Assembly: GCA_023460615.1 (NCBI GenBank)
Contig: JAEWPL010000043.1
Span: 1-13,773 of the forward strand
Direction of reading: 5' to 3'
Origin: Pseudomonadota bacterium
Lineage (GTDB): Bacteria; Pseudomonadota; Gammaproteobacteria; Enterobacterales; Succinivibrionaceae
DNA length: 13,773 bases
Of the stretch, positions 1 through 6,697 are shown one piece after another. Each line of letters starts with the position of its first letter. The stretch's first letter is position 1. Made by a program: the position numbers and the translations under genes. The notes beneath the pieces are model-generated. The model was given only the letters and a program-made list of their open reading frames with translations. It was not told the origin of the DNA and searched no databases.

Positions 1-605
1 AAGAATAGATATCTTCGTCTGCCACCTACCTGACGCCATAAAATGACGGCACGAATAGCACAAAGCAACAAAGCTCTAATTTTTTCTTGGTTCTCAACAA
101 TACTCAAGCAACTTTCCTTGCCACAAATGAGTAATTTTGGAAAGTTAGGGCTGATGATTGACTTGTATAAGGTACCAAATAATCTGATGGTAGACTGTTG
201 ATTTACAACCTCAGGAGAGCCTTCAAAAAAGTTCTCATATTGCTCTGGTATAGTCTTACTTAACTCATCAATCTCGTCTGATAAACGATTTAAAACTTTA
301 TTATTCTTTAACAGAGTAATAGTAAGTGAAATTACTTTTAAAGCCATCTTAGTAATTTCAATATTTTCCATAGTTTTTGGACTTATGGATTTGCCAAAGC
401 TATCTGACAATTGAGCAAAACCTACCTTTAATTTGTCTTGTGGGTAGATATCCTCAACAGTTTTAGGATTAGTAACTAACACAGATCTTAATACGCAAGC
501 TAAAGCTGCATCGTCATAGTAACCTGTGTTTGCAATACGATAAATCTGAGTGCAGCACTGAAATAAAGCTGATAGCGCAATAGCTTCTGATTTAATATTT
601 GCCAT
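1..605 (-). CDS. hflD: HflD homologue, 3' end cut by window edge
   Basis: The frame is open from ATG (603-605) to the window edge, giving 201 residues beginning MANIKSEAIALSALFQCC. The E. coli protein is about 213 residues, so only a short C-terminal tail should be missing. The C-terminal part carries the family's most conserved stretch: ISPNFPKLLI, then KIRALLLCAIRAVILWRQVG, close to the E. coli IRAAVLWHQVGGGR region. HflD is a peripheral, largely helical inner-membrane-associated protein known for binding phage lambda CII; its housekeeping role is poorly defined. It starts 10 bases after the mnmA stop codon, and its ribosome site (AAGG) lies in that gap, so it is cotranscribed with mnmA. 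In E. coli purB follows hflD; that position lies outside this window. I see no frameshift. Confidence 0.88.
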   Translation of the reverse strand, partial: MANIKSEAIALSALFQCCTQIYRIANTGYYDDAALACVLRSVLVTNPKTVEDIYPQDKLKVGFAQLSDSFGKSISPKTMENIEITKMALKVISLTITLLKNNKVLNRLSDEIDELSKTIPEQYENFFEGSPEVVNQQSTIRLFGTLYKSIISPNFPKLLICGKESCLSIVENQEKIRALLLCAIRAVILWRQVGGRRRYLF

Positions 606-615
606 AAACTTTACC

Positions 616-1740
616 TTACTCTTTAATGTGTTTATCAATCACTGCACCACCTAGACAATCTAGTCCTTGATAGAACACTACCGATTGACCTGGGGCTACT
701 GCTGCAACAGGATTTTTAAACATCACTCTTAAATTTCCGTCATCTTCACGGTAGATAGTGCAAGCAACATCAGGCTGACGATAACGAATTTTACAAGTAC
801 ACTCGTATGGAAGTGTTGGACAAGTGGTGATCCAAGTTTCTTGAATAGCTTTAAGACCTATTGAGTATAAAGCTTTATCGTCATTACCTTCTGCTACGAT
901 AAGTACATTGTTCTTAACGTCTTTTTCTACTACATACCAAGGCTTGCCGTTGCCATCTTTAGTACCACCAATGTTAAGACCTTTTCTTTGTCCGATGGTA
1001 GCGTACATAAGACCGTCATGCTTACCTATAACCTCACCTTTTACTGTCTTGATAAGACCTGGTTGAGCAGGGATATACTTAGATAAGAACTCGTGGAATC
1101 GCTTTTCACCGATAAAACAGATGCCTGTAGAATCTTTTTTCTTAGCAGTAGCTAAGCCTAAAGAATCTGCAATGGCTCTTACCTTTGGTTTTTCAATGTC
1201 ACCTACAGGGAATAACACTCTTTCAAGAATGTTTTGACCTATAGCATGTAAGAAATAACTTTGATCTTTATTATTATCAAAGCCACGTAATAAATGAGCT
1301 CTATCGGTATTAAAACTTCTTTGGCAATAGTGACCTGTAGCAATAAAGTCAGCGTTTAAAACTTCAGTTGCATATTGCATGAAAGCTTTGAATTTGATTT
1401 CTTTATTGCAAAGAATATCAGGGTTTGGGGTTCTACCTGCTTTGTATTCAGATAAAAAGATCTCAAATACATTATCCCAATATTCAGCAGCAAAATTGAT
1501 AGTTTTAAGCTCAATACCTAGTTTGTCACAAACCTTTTGAGCATCCTCTCTGTCTTTAGCTGCAGCACAATAAGAGTCAGTATCGTCTTCTTCCCAATTC
1601 TTCATGAAAAGGGCAGTAACCTTCATACCGTTTTGTTTTAATAAAGCTGCACTAACAGATGAGTCCACACCACCTGATAGACCTAAAACTACATGTTTAC
1701 CTTGTAGTTTTTCATAAGGAATACGTGCGTCAAATTCCAT
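616..1740 (-). CDS. mnmA: tRNA-specific 2-thiouridylase MnmA
   Basis: 374 residues, the usual length. MnmA activates U34 of Lys, Glu and Gln tRNAs with ATP and inserts sulfur relayed by the Tus proteins, giving the 2-thio part of mnm5s2U. The PP-loop ATP motif SGGVDSS is at residues 22-28. The two catalytic cysteines are present: C111 in NPDILCNKEIKF and C208 in TGICFIGEKRF. The tRNA-recognition segment with GHYC (136-139) and the KDQSYFL motif (158-164) is also present. The C-terminal beta-barrel contains RYRQPD (319-324) and PGQSVVFY (350-357). The start lies 15 bases after the nudJ stop, with an AAGAGA ribosome site in the gap. The gene sits in the conserved nudJ-mnmA-hflD cluster. Nothing is broken and family assignment is secure. 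Confidence 0.97.
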   Translation of the reverse strand: MEFDARIPYEKLQGKHVVLGLSGGVDSSVSAALLKQNGMKVTALFMKNWEEDDTDSYCAAAKDREDAQKVCDKLGIELKTINFAAEYWDNVFEIFLSEYKAGRTPNPDILCNKEIKFKAFMQYATEVLNADFIATGHYCQRSFNTDRAHLLRGFDNNKDQSYFLHAIGQNILERVLFPVGDIEKPKVRAIADSLGLATAKKKDSTGICFIGEKRFHEFLSKYIPAQPGLIKTVKGEVIGKHDGLMYATIGQRKGLNIGGTKDGNGKPWYVVEKDVKNNVLIVAEGNDDKALYSIGLKAIQETWITTCPTLPYECTCKIRYRQPDVACTIYREDDGNLRVMFKNPVAAVAPGQSVVFYQGLDCLGGAVIDKHIKE

Positions 1741-1755
1741 TGATTTCTCTTTAGA

Positions 1756-2223
1756 TTAAGGATGAATACTTTTAATTAAAGAAAGAGGGTAGCGCTCGCC
1801 ATTAAAGTAGGCATCAAAGTTTTTGCCAACTAAACGAGTACGCCAATTTGCTTTACCATTATAGATTTCATCTTTGGTGTACCACTTTACAGATAAAATC
1901 TCACCGTCTGGATCACAAGCTTGCATATTTTCTTTGTAATCTTTTAATTTTGCTTCAAAGCAAAAGCGGTAAATGGTTTCATTGTCTTTTACGTAGTCAT
2001 CAATAGAGATAAGACTTATAAGTTCAACTTCACAACCTGTTTCTTCAAAGCCTTCACGGCAAGCAGCTTGTAGAATAGTCTCCTTGCCATCTATATGGCC
2101 ACAAGGATTTCCAAATACTAAGCGATTATCTTGATCTTCATTATATTCTTCAACGATTAGGTATTTACCTTGATGTTCAATGATCAAAGCAACAGTTGCA
2201 AAAGGTTTAAATCTATTAGACAT
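1756..2223 (-). CDS. nudJ: Nudix hydrolase NudJ (phosphatase)
   Basis: 155 residues. The full Nudix box is visible at residues 42-64: G42, E48, R56-E57, E60-E61 and G63 in the order GX5EX7REUXEEXGU. These glutamates bind the catalytic Mg2+. The N-terminus (FKPFATVALII) and the C-terminal NGERYPLSLI match E. coli NudJ (FKPHVTVACVV and SGQRYPLEMI, recalled), which separates it from other Nudix subfamilies. E. coli NudJ acts on nucleoside tri- and diphosphates and on the thiamin precursor HMP-PP; the same substrates are inferred here. It is the first gene of the nudJ-mnmA-hflD operon. The ATG is preceded by GGAGA 8 bases upstream, which supports this start. Confidence 0.92.
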   Translation of the reverse strand: MSNRFKPFATVALIIEHQGKYLIVEEYNEDQDNRLVFGNPCGHIDGKETILQAACREGFEETGCEVELISLISIDDYVKDNETIYRFCFEAKLKDYKENMQACDPDGEILSVKWYTKDEIYNGKANWRTRLVGKNFDAYFNGERYPLSLIKSIHP

Positions 2224-2244
2224 GTAATTTTCTCCAGTGTGACT

Positions 2245-2250
2245 ATTTTA
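2245..2250 (-). promoter_or_regulatory. candidate extended -10 for the nudJ operon
   Basis: Read on the minus strand, CTGTTAAAATAG gives a -10 of TAAAAT preceded by TG and one base (extended -10), 21 bases before the nudJ start codon. The -35 region is poor. A perfect 14-bp palindrome, ATTTTCATGAAAAT (2255-2268), lies in the spacer and could be an operator. Sequence inspection only. Confidence 0.4.
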
Positions 2251-2461
2251 ACAGATTTTCATGAAAATTTTGCTGTAAATGAGTTTTTGCTAGGCGAAAT
2301 TAAGCAAACTTTTAAGAAAAGCAACCTTGAATTATGAATATGATTTTTTAATTGCTATGCGCTTTATAGGTGCAAAATTTTCGATTTTTAAATTATTAGC
2401 ATTCTAGTGCGCAATTTTAATACAATAAGCTCAATCAATTATTTATTGTTAGGAGTTTTTA

Positions 2462-3715
2462 ATGTTTACAAGCAAAGTAGTTGTACCAACTAATGGTAGC
2501 GCTATTGAAATTGATGCTAATGGCAAGTTAGTAGTACCTGATAATCCTATTATTCCTTTTATTCGTGGTGATGGTATCGGTGCTGATATTACCCCTGTAA
2601 TGCAAAAGGTAGTGGATGCTGCTGTAAACAAAGCTTTTGCAGGCAAAAAGAAGATCTCCTGGATGGAGATTTACGCCGGTGGCAGATCAGTTGAAACATA
2701 TGGTGACAACACTTGGCTTCCAGATGAGACTTTTGATTTCATCAAAAAATATCACGTAGCTATTAAAGGCCCACTAACCACTCCTGTAGGTGGTGGTATT
2801 CGCTCTTTAAACGTAGCCCTACGTCAAACCTTAGATTTATATATCTGTTTAAGACCAGTTCGTTACTTTAATGGTGTGCCATCTCCTGTAAAACACCCAG
2901 AACTTGTAGATACCGTAATCTTCCGTGAAAACGCTGAAGATATCTATGCTGGTATTGAGTGGGAAGCAGATTCAGAAGGTGCTCAAAAGTTAATTAACTT
3001 CCTAGAGAATGAAATGGGAGTTAAAAAGATCCGCTTTAATACTCACTGTGGTATTGGCGTAAAACCAATGTCAAAGCAAGGCACTGAGCGTTTAATTAAA
3101 GCTGCTTTTGAATACGCAATTGATCATGATCGTAAGAGTGTAACCATCGTTCACAAAGGCAATATCATGAAGTTTACAGAAGGCGCCTTTAAGAACTGGG
3201 GCTACAAGTTAGCGGAAGAAAAATACGGCGCTACAAAAGATGAAAAGGGCGTTGTAAGCTTTACTAATCCTAAGAATGGTAAAAAGATTGTTGTAAAAGA
3301 TTGCATTGCTGATGCTTTCTTACAGAATATTCTTTTATACCCTCAAGATTATGATGTAGTTTGCGCTATGAATTTAAATGGTGATTACATTTCTGATGCG
3401 CTAGCTGCCGAAGTTGGTGGTATTGGTATTGCACCTGGTGCAAACATTGGTGCTGACAGTGCTATCTTTGAGGCAACTCATGGTACTGCACCTACTATTG
3501 CAGGTACTGGTAAAGCAAACCCAGGCTCAATTATTCTTTCAGCTGAGTTAATGCTACGTCATTTAGGCTGGGATAAGGCTGCAGACTTAATCGTTGATGC
3601 TATGGAGCAGGCAATCTCCTCAAAGAGAGTAACCTCTGATTTTGCAGGCTTAATGGAAGGTGCTACAACCTTAACTACCAGTGAATTTGGTGATGAGATT
3701 ATAAAGCACATCTAA
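2462..3715 (+). CDS. icd: isocitrate dehydrogenase, predicted NAD+-preferring
   Basis: 417 residues, colinear with the 416-residue E. coli Icd. It oxidatively decarboxylates isocitrate to 2-oxoglutarate in the cytoplasm as a homodimer. Substrate residues are present: S115 in GGGIRSLN, R121, R131, R155, Y162 and K232. The metal-binding aspartates are D284, D308 and D312. S115 corresponds to the serine phosphorylated by AceK in enterics. The coenzyme pocket is unusual: positions equal to E. coli K344, Y345, V351, Y391 and R395 are T345, I346, A352, S392 and G396. The basic and tyrosine residues that hold the NADP 2'-phosphate are thus all gone, so NAD+ use is predicted. AGGAG (2451-2455) precedes the ATG. 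The gene is divergent from nudJ, and the terminator at 3735 follows it. The e14-type attachment region at the 3' end is uninterrupted. Confidence 0.97.
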   Translation: MFTSKVVVPTNGSAIEIDANGKLVVPDNPIIPFIRGDGIGADITPVMQKVVDAAVNKAFAGKKKISWMEIYAGGRSVETYGDNTWLPDETFDFIKKYHVAIKGPLTTPVGGGIRSLNVALRQTLDLYICLRPVRYFNGVPSPVKHPELVDTVIFRENAEDIYAGIEWEADSEGAQKLINFLENEMGVKKIRFNTHCGIGVKPMSKQGTERLIKAAFEYAIDHDRKSVTIVHKGNIMKFTEGAFKNWGYKLAEEKYGATKDEKGVVSFTNPKNGKKIVVKDCIADAFLQNILLYPQDYDVVCAMNLNGDYISDALAAEVGGIGIAPGANIGADSAIFEATHGTAPTIAGTGKANPGSIILSAELMLRHLGWDKAADLIVDAMEQAISSKRVTSDFAGLMEGATTLTTSEFGDEIIKHI

Positions 3716-3734
3716 GCTAAGTGTTTTTGAATTT

Positions 3735-3770
3735 AAAACCTCATTTTGGAAACTTAATGAGGTTTTATTT
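3735..3770 (+). terminator. terminator after icd, probably bidirectional
   Basis: Perfect 11-bp arms AAAACCTCATT (3735-3745) and AATGAGGTTTT (3756-3766) enclose a 10-base loop; the T-rich tail is ATTTTTG on the plus strand. The A-run and T-run lie within the stem, so it can work both ways between icd and the convergent minus-strand genes. Confidence 0.8.
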
Positions 3771-3780
3771 TTGAGTTAGG

Positions 3781-3804
3781 AAAAAGTAGCTAGCTTTACT
3801 TTTT
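3781..3804 (-). terminator. AT-rich hairpin at the end of the infA-side gene group
   Basis: Arms AAAAAGTA (3781-3788) and TACTTTTT (3797-3804) surround GCTAGCTT. On the minus strand the stem ends in a run of five T. It overlaps the stop codon of the 74-residue ORF. It is a weak candidate because the stem has almost no G or C. Confidence 0.4.
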
Positions 3805-4020
3805 AGCTTTTTTTACCGCTAGCTCAAAGGCTTTAAAGTTGCGTTTTGCTTTTTCTAACTCATCTTCTTTTGGAAACTCTTTAGCGAAATATTCTTTGAA
3901 TACGTTTTCTTGAGGAAGTCCTTTTCTTGCTGCTTCTAGGCATTTAGCTATAAGCTCAGGATCTTCATCCTCTGGCCAAAGTATCATCTCATCTTCAGTG
4001 TATTTCTTGTTTTCGCTCAT
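3796..4020 (-). CDS. small highly charged hypothetical protein (74 aa)
   Basis: I do not recognise a family. The 74-residue protein is dominated by Glu, Lys and Asp, with an acidic N-terminal part (MILWPEDEDPELIAK) and a lysine-rich C-terminus (AKRNFKAFELAVKKAKK). It looks mainly helical and has no signal peptide, membrane segment, cysteine or histidine. The ATG is separated from the stop codon of the membrane-protein gene by only 2 bases, and I see no Shine-Dalgarno sequence. Translation is therefore probably coupled to that gene. This coupling and its normal codon use argue that it is real. Function is unknown; a soluble partner of the membrane protein is a guess from position only. Confidence 0.7.
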   Translation of the reverse strand: MSENKKYTEDEMILWPEDEDPELIAKCLEAARKGLPQENVFKEYFAKEFPKEDELEKAKRNFKAFELAVKKAKK

Positions 4021-4022
4021 AG

Positions 4023-4697
4023 TTAATTAGATATCAGTTTTGTAAGTCTAGCTTTTAATCTTGGAATAAAGATATGTACGATTGGACCTGTAGTTAAAGC
4101 TGCAAATAAAGTACCTTCACGCACACCTTCTATTTCAGTAAAGCCTGTTAAGAATAAGGATATGATGACAGCAGAGCTTACTAAGAAGATATCAAAGAAA
4201 GTCTTTACAAAGCTAAAGGTCTTTTTAACTAAAGGATGGAATAACTTAATAAAGTATTCACCTGGAACCATACATACGCTTGCAATAACTGACATTGCAA
4301 TTGCAAGAGCAAGTAGCACTGTACCTAATATCACTAAAACCCAGCTTAAAACGTAATTGTGCTCTGACAATACTAAGGTAAGTATATTGGTACTAATATC
4401 AATCATAACAGAGAATACTAAGCAGGTAGGTATTTGCATCAGCATATTGATAGCATGATCTTTTAACTTGTAGTCACCTATAAAGATTAGAGTTAATTGC
4501 AGTAGTAACAGCATCAAGTTAAAGATTAGAGTAGTATCGCCTAAGGTAAAATCCGAGTGTAAGGATAATACATAATTAGTTGAAGAAATTGGGGTGGTAC
4601 CGATGTCAGCATAAGTGATAAGTGCTACTGCGATACCTTGGAATACTACAGAGATGAAGAATAGTACATAACGTTTAAAGAGTTCTTTACGAGGCAT
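4023..4697 (-). CDS. YczE/YitT-type integral membrane protein
   Basis: 224 residues from the ATG at 4697. An upstream in-frame TTG at 4733 exists, but it adds a poorly supported MGRLCIFCKFCI leader, so I chose the ATG. About five or six hydrophobic segments are visible, near residues 9-30, 55-73, 84-105, 114-142, 163-185 and 196-212. Family-like signatures are DIGTTPISSTNYVLS (31-45), the loop with VPGEYF (144-149), and GTLFAALTTGPIVHIF (195-210), which resemble the YczE/YyaS/YitT (COG2364, DUF6198) group. The biochemical function of that group is unknown. It lies 87 bases after infA on the same strand, and the 74-residue gene follows immediately. Assignment to the family is fairly good; no substrate can be inferred. 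Confidence 0.75.
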   Translation of the reverse strand: MPRKELFKRYVLFFISVVFQGIAVALITYADIGTTPISSTNYVLSLHSDFTLGDTTLIFNLMLLLLQLTLIFIGDYKLKDHAINMLMQIPTCLVFSVMIDISTNILTLVLSEHNYVLSWVLVILGTVLLALAIAMSVIASVCMVPGEYFIKLFHPLVKKTFSFVKTFFDIFLVSSAVIISLFLTGFTEIEGVREGTLFAALTTGPIVHIFIPRLKARLTKLISN

Positions 4698-4784
4698 AAT
4701 ACAAAACTTACAAAAAATACAAAGCCGCCCCAAGATAAGTATAACTTAGGGAAGCTATTAGAATTCTTAAAGAATATTGCTGAA

Positions 4785-5003
4785 TTAGCGAGCGCGGAAA
4801 GTAATGCGACCCTTAGTTAAATCGTAAGGGGTAATTTGAACGGTAACTTTATCACCAGTTAAAATTCTGATGTAGTTTTTACGCATTTTTCCTGAGATAT
4901 GAGCCATAACAATATGACCATTCTCTAATTGAACACGGAACATGGTGTTAGGCAAGGTCTCTAGGATAGTACCTTGCATTTCAATATTTTCTTCTTTTGC
5001 CAT
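4785..5003 (-). CDS. infA: translation initiation factor IF-1
   Basis: 72 residues, the exact family length, and nearly identical to E. coli IF-1 through MQGTILETLPNTMFRVQLEN, HISGKMRKNYIRILTGDKV and TPYDLTKGRI. It is an OB-fold protein that binds the 30S A site and, with IF-2 and IF-3, directs initiator tRNA selection. The leader is odd: the roughly 50 bases between the likely transcription start and the ATG are almost all A and T, with no purine-rich Shine-Dalgarno sequence, despite the strong expression expected for IF-1. A membrane-protein gene lies downstream on the same strand. In E. coli infA lies near aat and clpA, so this context is different. Confidence 0.98.
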   Translation of the reverse strand: MAKEENIEMQGTILETLPNTMFRVQLENGHIVMAHISGKMRKNYIRILTGDKVTVQITPYDLTKGRITFRAR

Positions 5004-5033
5004 ATATAAAAATAAATGATTAAAAAAATTAAG

Positions 5034-5055
5034 TTAAAACACACGTTTTAAAACG
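5034..5055 (-). promoter_or_regulatory. overlapping palindromes in the infA leader
   Basis: CGTTTTAAAACG (5044-5055) is a perfect palindrome. The segment TTAAAAC (5034-5040), ACAC, GTTTTAA (5045-5051) is a perfect 7-bp hairpin sharing the same bases. Either an operator at +1 or an alternative leader hairpin is possible. No known regulator consensus is recognised. Confidence 0.35.
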
Positions 5056-5060
5056 GCGCT

Positions 5061-5090
5061 ATTATACAACAATTTCTTTTAAATTATCCA
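5061..5090 (-). promoter_or_regulatory. candidate sigma70 promoter for infA
   Basis: On the minus strand a perfect -10 TATAAT (5061-5066) stands 18 bases after TGGATA (5085-5090), which matches TTGACA at four of six positions. Transcription would begin near 5054. A perfect 12-bp palindrome, CGTTTTAAAACG (5044-5055), sits at that start point. Confidence 0.55.
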
Positions 5091-5135
5091 CTTTATAGCG
5101 TTCTTACTGTAAAAAGTTTTAGTCAATTTTGATAC

Positions 5136-6347
5136 TTAATCTTGAAGCAAAAAGTCTCTAATGTTTTGATGGATAATTCCATTTTGACTCATGTTAATCT
5201 CATCAAGAGACAATACATACTTTGGATAATTATCTTTTATCTCATTGAATACATTAAATTCTCTAGCTACTGTTTCTGCTGAGGCTAAAAGATAAGTTAC
5301 TTGAATGTAGAGTTTTTCAGACTGTTTGGTAGCCACAAAATCAACTTCTTTATCTTGAACCTTACCTACATTTACCTTATATCCACGGCGTAGTAATTCA
5401 ATAAATACAATATTCTCAAGGATTTGGTTTATGACAGAGGAGCTGTTGCCATAAAGACACTCATAAAAGCTGTGATCTGCAAGATAATACTTTTCGTTGA
5501 CACAAAGTGTTGATTTTAATTTTAAATCATCTCTTTTCACTTGATAGAGAATGTAAGCGTCTTTACAAAAAGAGATGTAATTTAACACAGTGTCGATGGT
5601 AACTTTTTTAAAGTTTCTTTTTAAATATTTAACAATAGAGGCTGCACTAAAAGTATTAGCAAAATTCTTAAAAAAGAATCTAATTAGTCTTTCTAAACTG
5701 TCCACATCTCTTATCTTATGACGACTTACTACATCTCTTAGAATTACGGAATTGTAGGTATCTTGAAGATATTGCATGCAAGGCTCGTAATCATACTTTA
5801 ATTTACCTAAAAACGGCATTCCACCAAAAAGTATGTATTTAAAAAACAGTTGTGCTTGGTTTAAATTGTCTAAAGGTCTTACTTCTTGGTATTGCAAAGA
5901 AAATTCCTTAAAGGAAAAAGGAAATATCTCAAACTGAACATATCTTCCAGCTAGGAATGTTGAAAGTTCGCTTGAGAGTAGTTGTGAGTTTGAGCCTGTA
6001 ATATAGATATCACTATCAAGATTGACTCTAAGTGAATTTACCACTTTCTCCCAATTTTCTACCTTTTGGATCTCATCAAGAAAAATATAGATCTTTTTAT
6101 TTATGGCTTTAGATTTAGCAACAATCTCTTGGTACAGATTTACGTCATTTAAAATATTAGAATATTCTTCTTTTTCAAGATCGTAATAGATAAATTGATC
6201 TTCACTTATTTCCATGCTTTTTAGCAGATCCATAATTTGAGTTAAAACTACAGACTTTCCTGATCTTCTGATACCAGTAATAATCTTTATAAGATCTGTT
6301 CCTATAAAAGGTTTGATTTTGTCTAAGTAGGCTTGCCTTATAACCAT
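5136..6347 (-). CDS. orphan AAA_14 / DUF4143 ATPase
   Basis: 403 residues. The N-terminal P-loop domain has Walker A GIRRSGKS (25-32), Walker B IFLDEIQ (88-94) and the sensor-like TGSNSQLLS (117-125), the usual pattern of AAA_14 (COG1373) proteins. Further on are FPFSFKEF (142-149), FGGMP (174-178) and SVILRDVVSRHKI (200-212), also typical. The C-terminal DUF4143 part has a PD-(D/E)XK-like arrangement: E311 in LENIVFIELLRRGY, D336 in EVDFVA, and YIQVTY (347-352). There is no membrane segment or recognisable DNA-binding helix. Members are common in anaerobes and archaea as isolated, horizontally spread genes of unknown role; some have been compared with toxin-like or mobile ATPases. No partner gene is adjacent. 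Directly upstream are four regularly spaced palindromic boxes, the nearest containing a TATAAT on this strand. The ribosome site is weak. Confidence 0.88.
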   Translation of the reverse strand: MVIRQAYLDKIKPFIGTDLIKIITGIRRSGKSVVLTQIMDLLKSMEISEDQFIYYDLEKEEYSNILNDVNLYQEIVAKSKAINKKIYIFLDEIQKVENWEKVVNSLRVNLDSDIYITGSNSQLLSSELSTFLAGRYVQFEIFPFSFKEFSLQYQEVRPLDNLNQAQLFFKYILFGGMPFLGKLKYDYEPCMQYLQDTYNSVILRDVVSRHKIRDVDSLERLIRFFFKNFANTFSAASIVKYLKRNFKKVTIDTVLNYISFCKDAYILYQVKRDDLKLKSTLCVNEKYYLADHSFYECLYGNSSSVINQILENIVFIELLRRGYKVNVGKVQDKEVDFVATKQSEKLYIQVTYLLASAETVAREFNVFNEIKDNYPKYVLSLDEINMSQNGIIHQNIRDFLLQD

Positions 6348-6384
6348 AATCTAAATTTCCATGCAATACAAAATGAAGTATATG

Positions 6385-6515
6385 TCTATTATAGTCGATA
6401 AAAAATTAAAATATATTGAAAGTTCGATTGTAGTAGATATATTTAGTAAAAATGTAATTTTATCGACTATAATCGATAAAATTAGTTGGATTTAAATTGT
6501 GTCGATTATACTCGA
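6385..6515. repeat. four 14-bp palindromic boxes at exact 39-bp spacing
   Basis: Boxes begin at 6385, 6424, 6463 and 6502: TCTATTATAGTCGA, TCGATTGTAGTAGA, TCGACTATAATCGA and TCGATTATACTCGA. The implied consensus is TCGAyTATArTCGA, nearly self-complementary. The step between starts is 39 bases each time. The 25-base spacers are AT-rich and only partly alike. Box 3 extends to an imperfect 24-bp palindrome (6458-6481), and box 4 is flanked by TG and CA, which extend its symmetry. The array starts 38 bases before the AAA_14 ATPase gene and about 320 bases before fabB. An operator array or iteron-like binding site is inferred; the binding protein is unknown. Confidence 0.85.
6388..6393 (-). promoter_or_regulatory. 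candidate -10 of the AAA_14 ATPase inside box 1
   Basis: On the minus strand box 1 reads TCGACTATAATAGA and contains a perfect TATAAT, 41 bases before the ATPase start codon. No good -35 is visible 16-18 bases upstream. A protein occupying the box would cover this hexamer, which would suit autoregulation. Confidence 0.4.
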
Positions 6516-6574
6516 CAAATTTATTTGGTATATTATTCAGATATAAATAGTAAATCATGAAAGCATAAACTGTG

Positions 6575-6607
6575 TAATTAACGCAGTTGTTGTAACTGCT
6601 TGAATTA
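6575..6607 (+). other. stem-loop in the gap upstream of fabB
   Basis: TAATT (6575-6579) and AATTA (6603-6607) pair outside a 3x3 internal loop. GCAGTT (6583-6588) and AACTGC (6594-6599) pair perfectly around GTTGT. A second small hairpin, CTTGAA (6599-6604) with TTCAAG (6614-6619), overlaps it. It lacks a T-run on the plus strand, so it is not a typical terminator. The rest of 6516-6831 is AT-rich with no ORF; a leader element or small RNA is possible. Confidence 0.3.
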
Positions 6608-6666
6608 AAAAGGTTCAAGAAAAGTATTCATCTAGATAAAATTACTCATTTTCTTTACAAAACCAA

Positions 6667-6697
6667 TTCTTAATTGCAACCTAAAAAAGTATATAAT
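6667..6697 (+). promoter_or_regulatory. candidate fabB promoter
   Basis: A perfect -10 TATAAT (6692-6697) has a weak -35, TTCTTA (6667-6672), at a long 19-base spacing. It would leave a leader of about 130 bases before fabB. Nearer -10-like sequences such as TATGAT (6767-6772) are alternatives. Confidence 0.3.

Noticed and set aside
2449..2646. Minus-strand open frame across the icd start
   Set aside because: It is antisense to a certain gene, has no recognisable protein features and no ribosome site.
3600..3715. e14-type phage integration at the 3' end of icd
   Set aside because: The C-terminus is continuous and followed directly by a normal terminator; no integrase or duplicated icd end is present.
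4698..4733. Longer start (TTG) for the YczE-type protein
   Set aside because: The added segment has no family support; the ATG at 4697 gives a normal N-terminus before the first membrane segment.
6385..6515. The four regularly spaced boxes as a CRISPR array
   Set aside because: The repeats are just 14 bases, palindromic and degenerate; the 25-base spacers are AT-rich and partly alike, and there are no cas genes.
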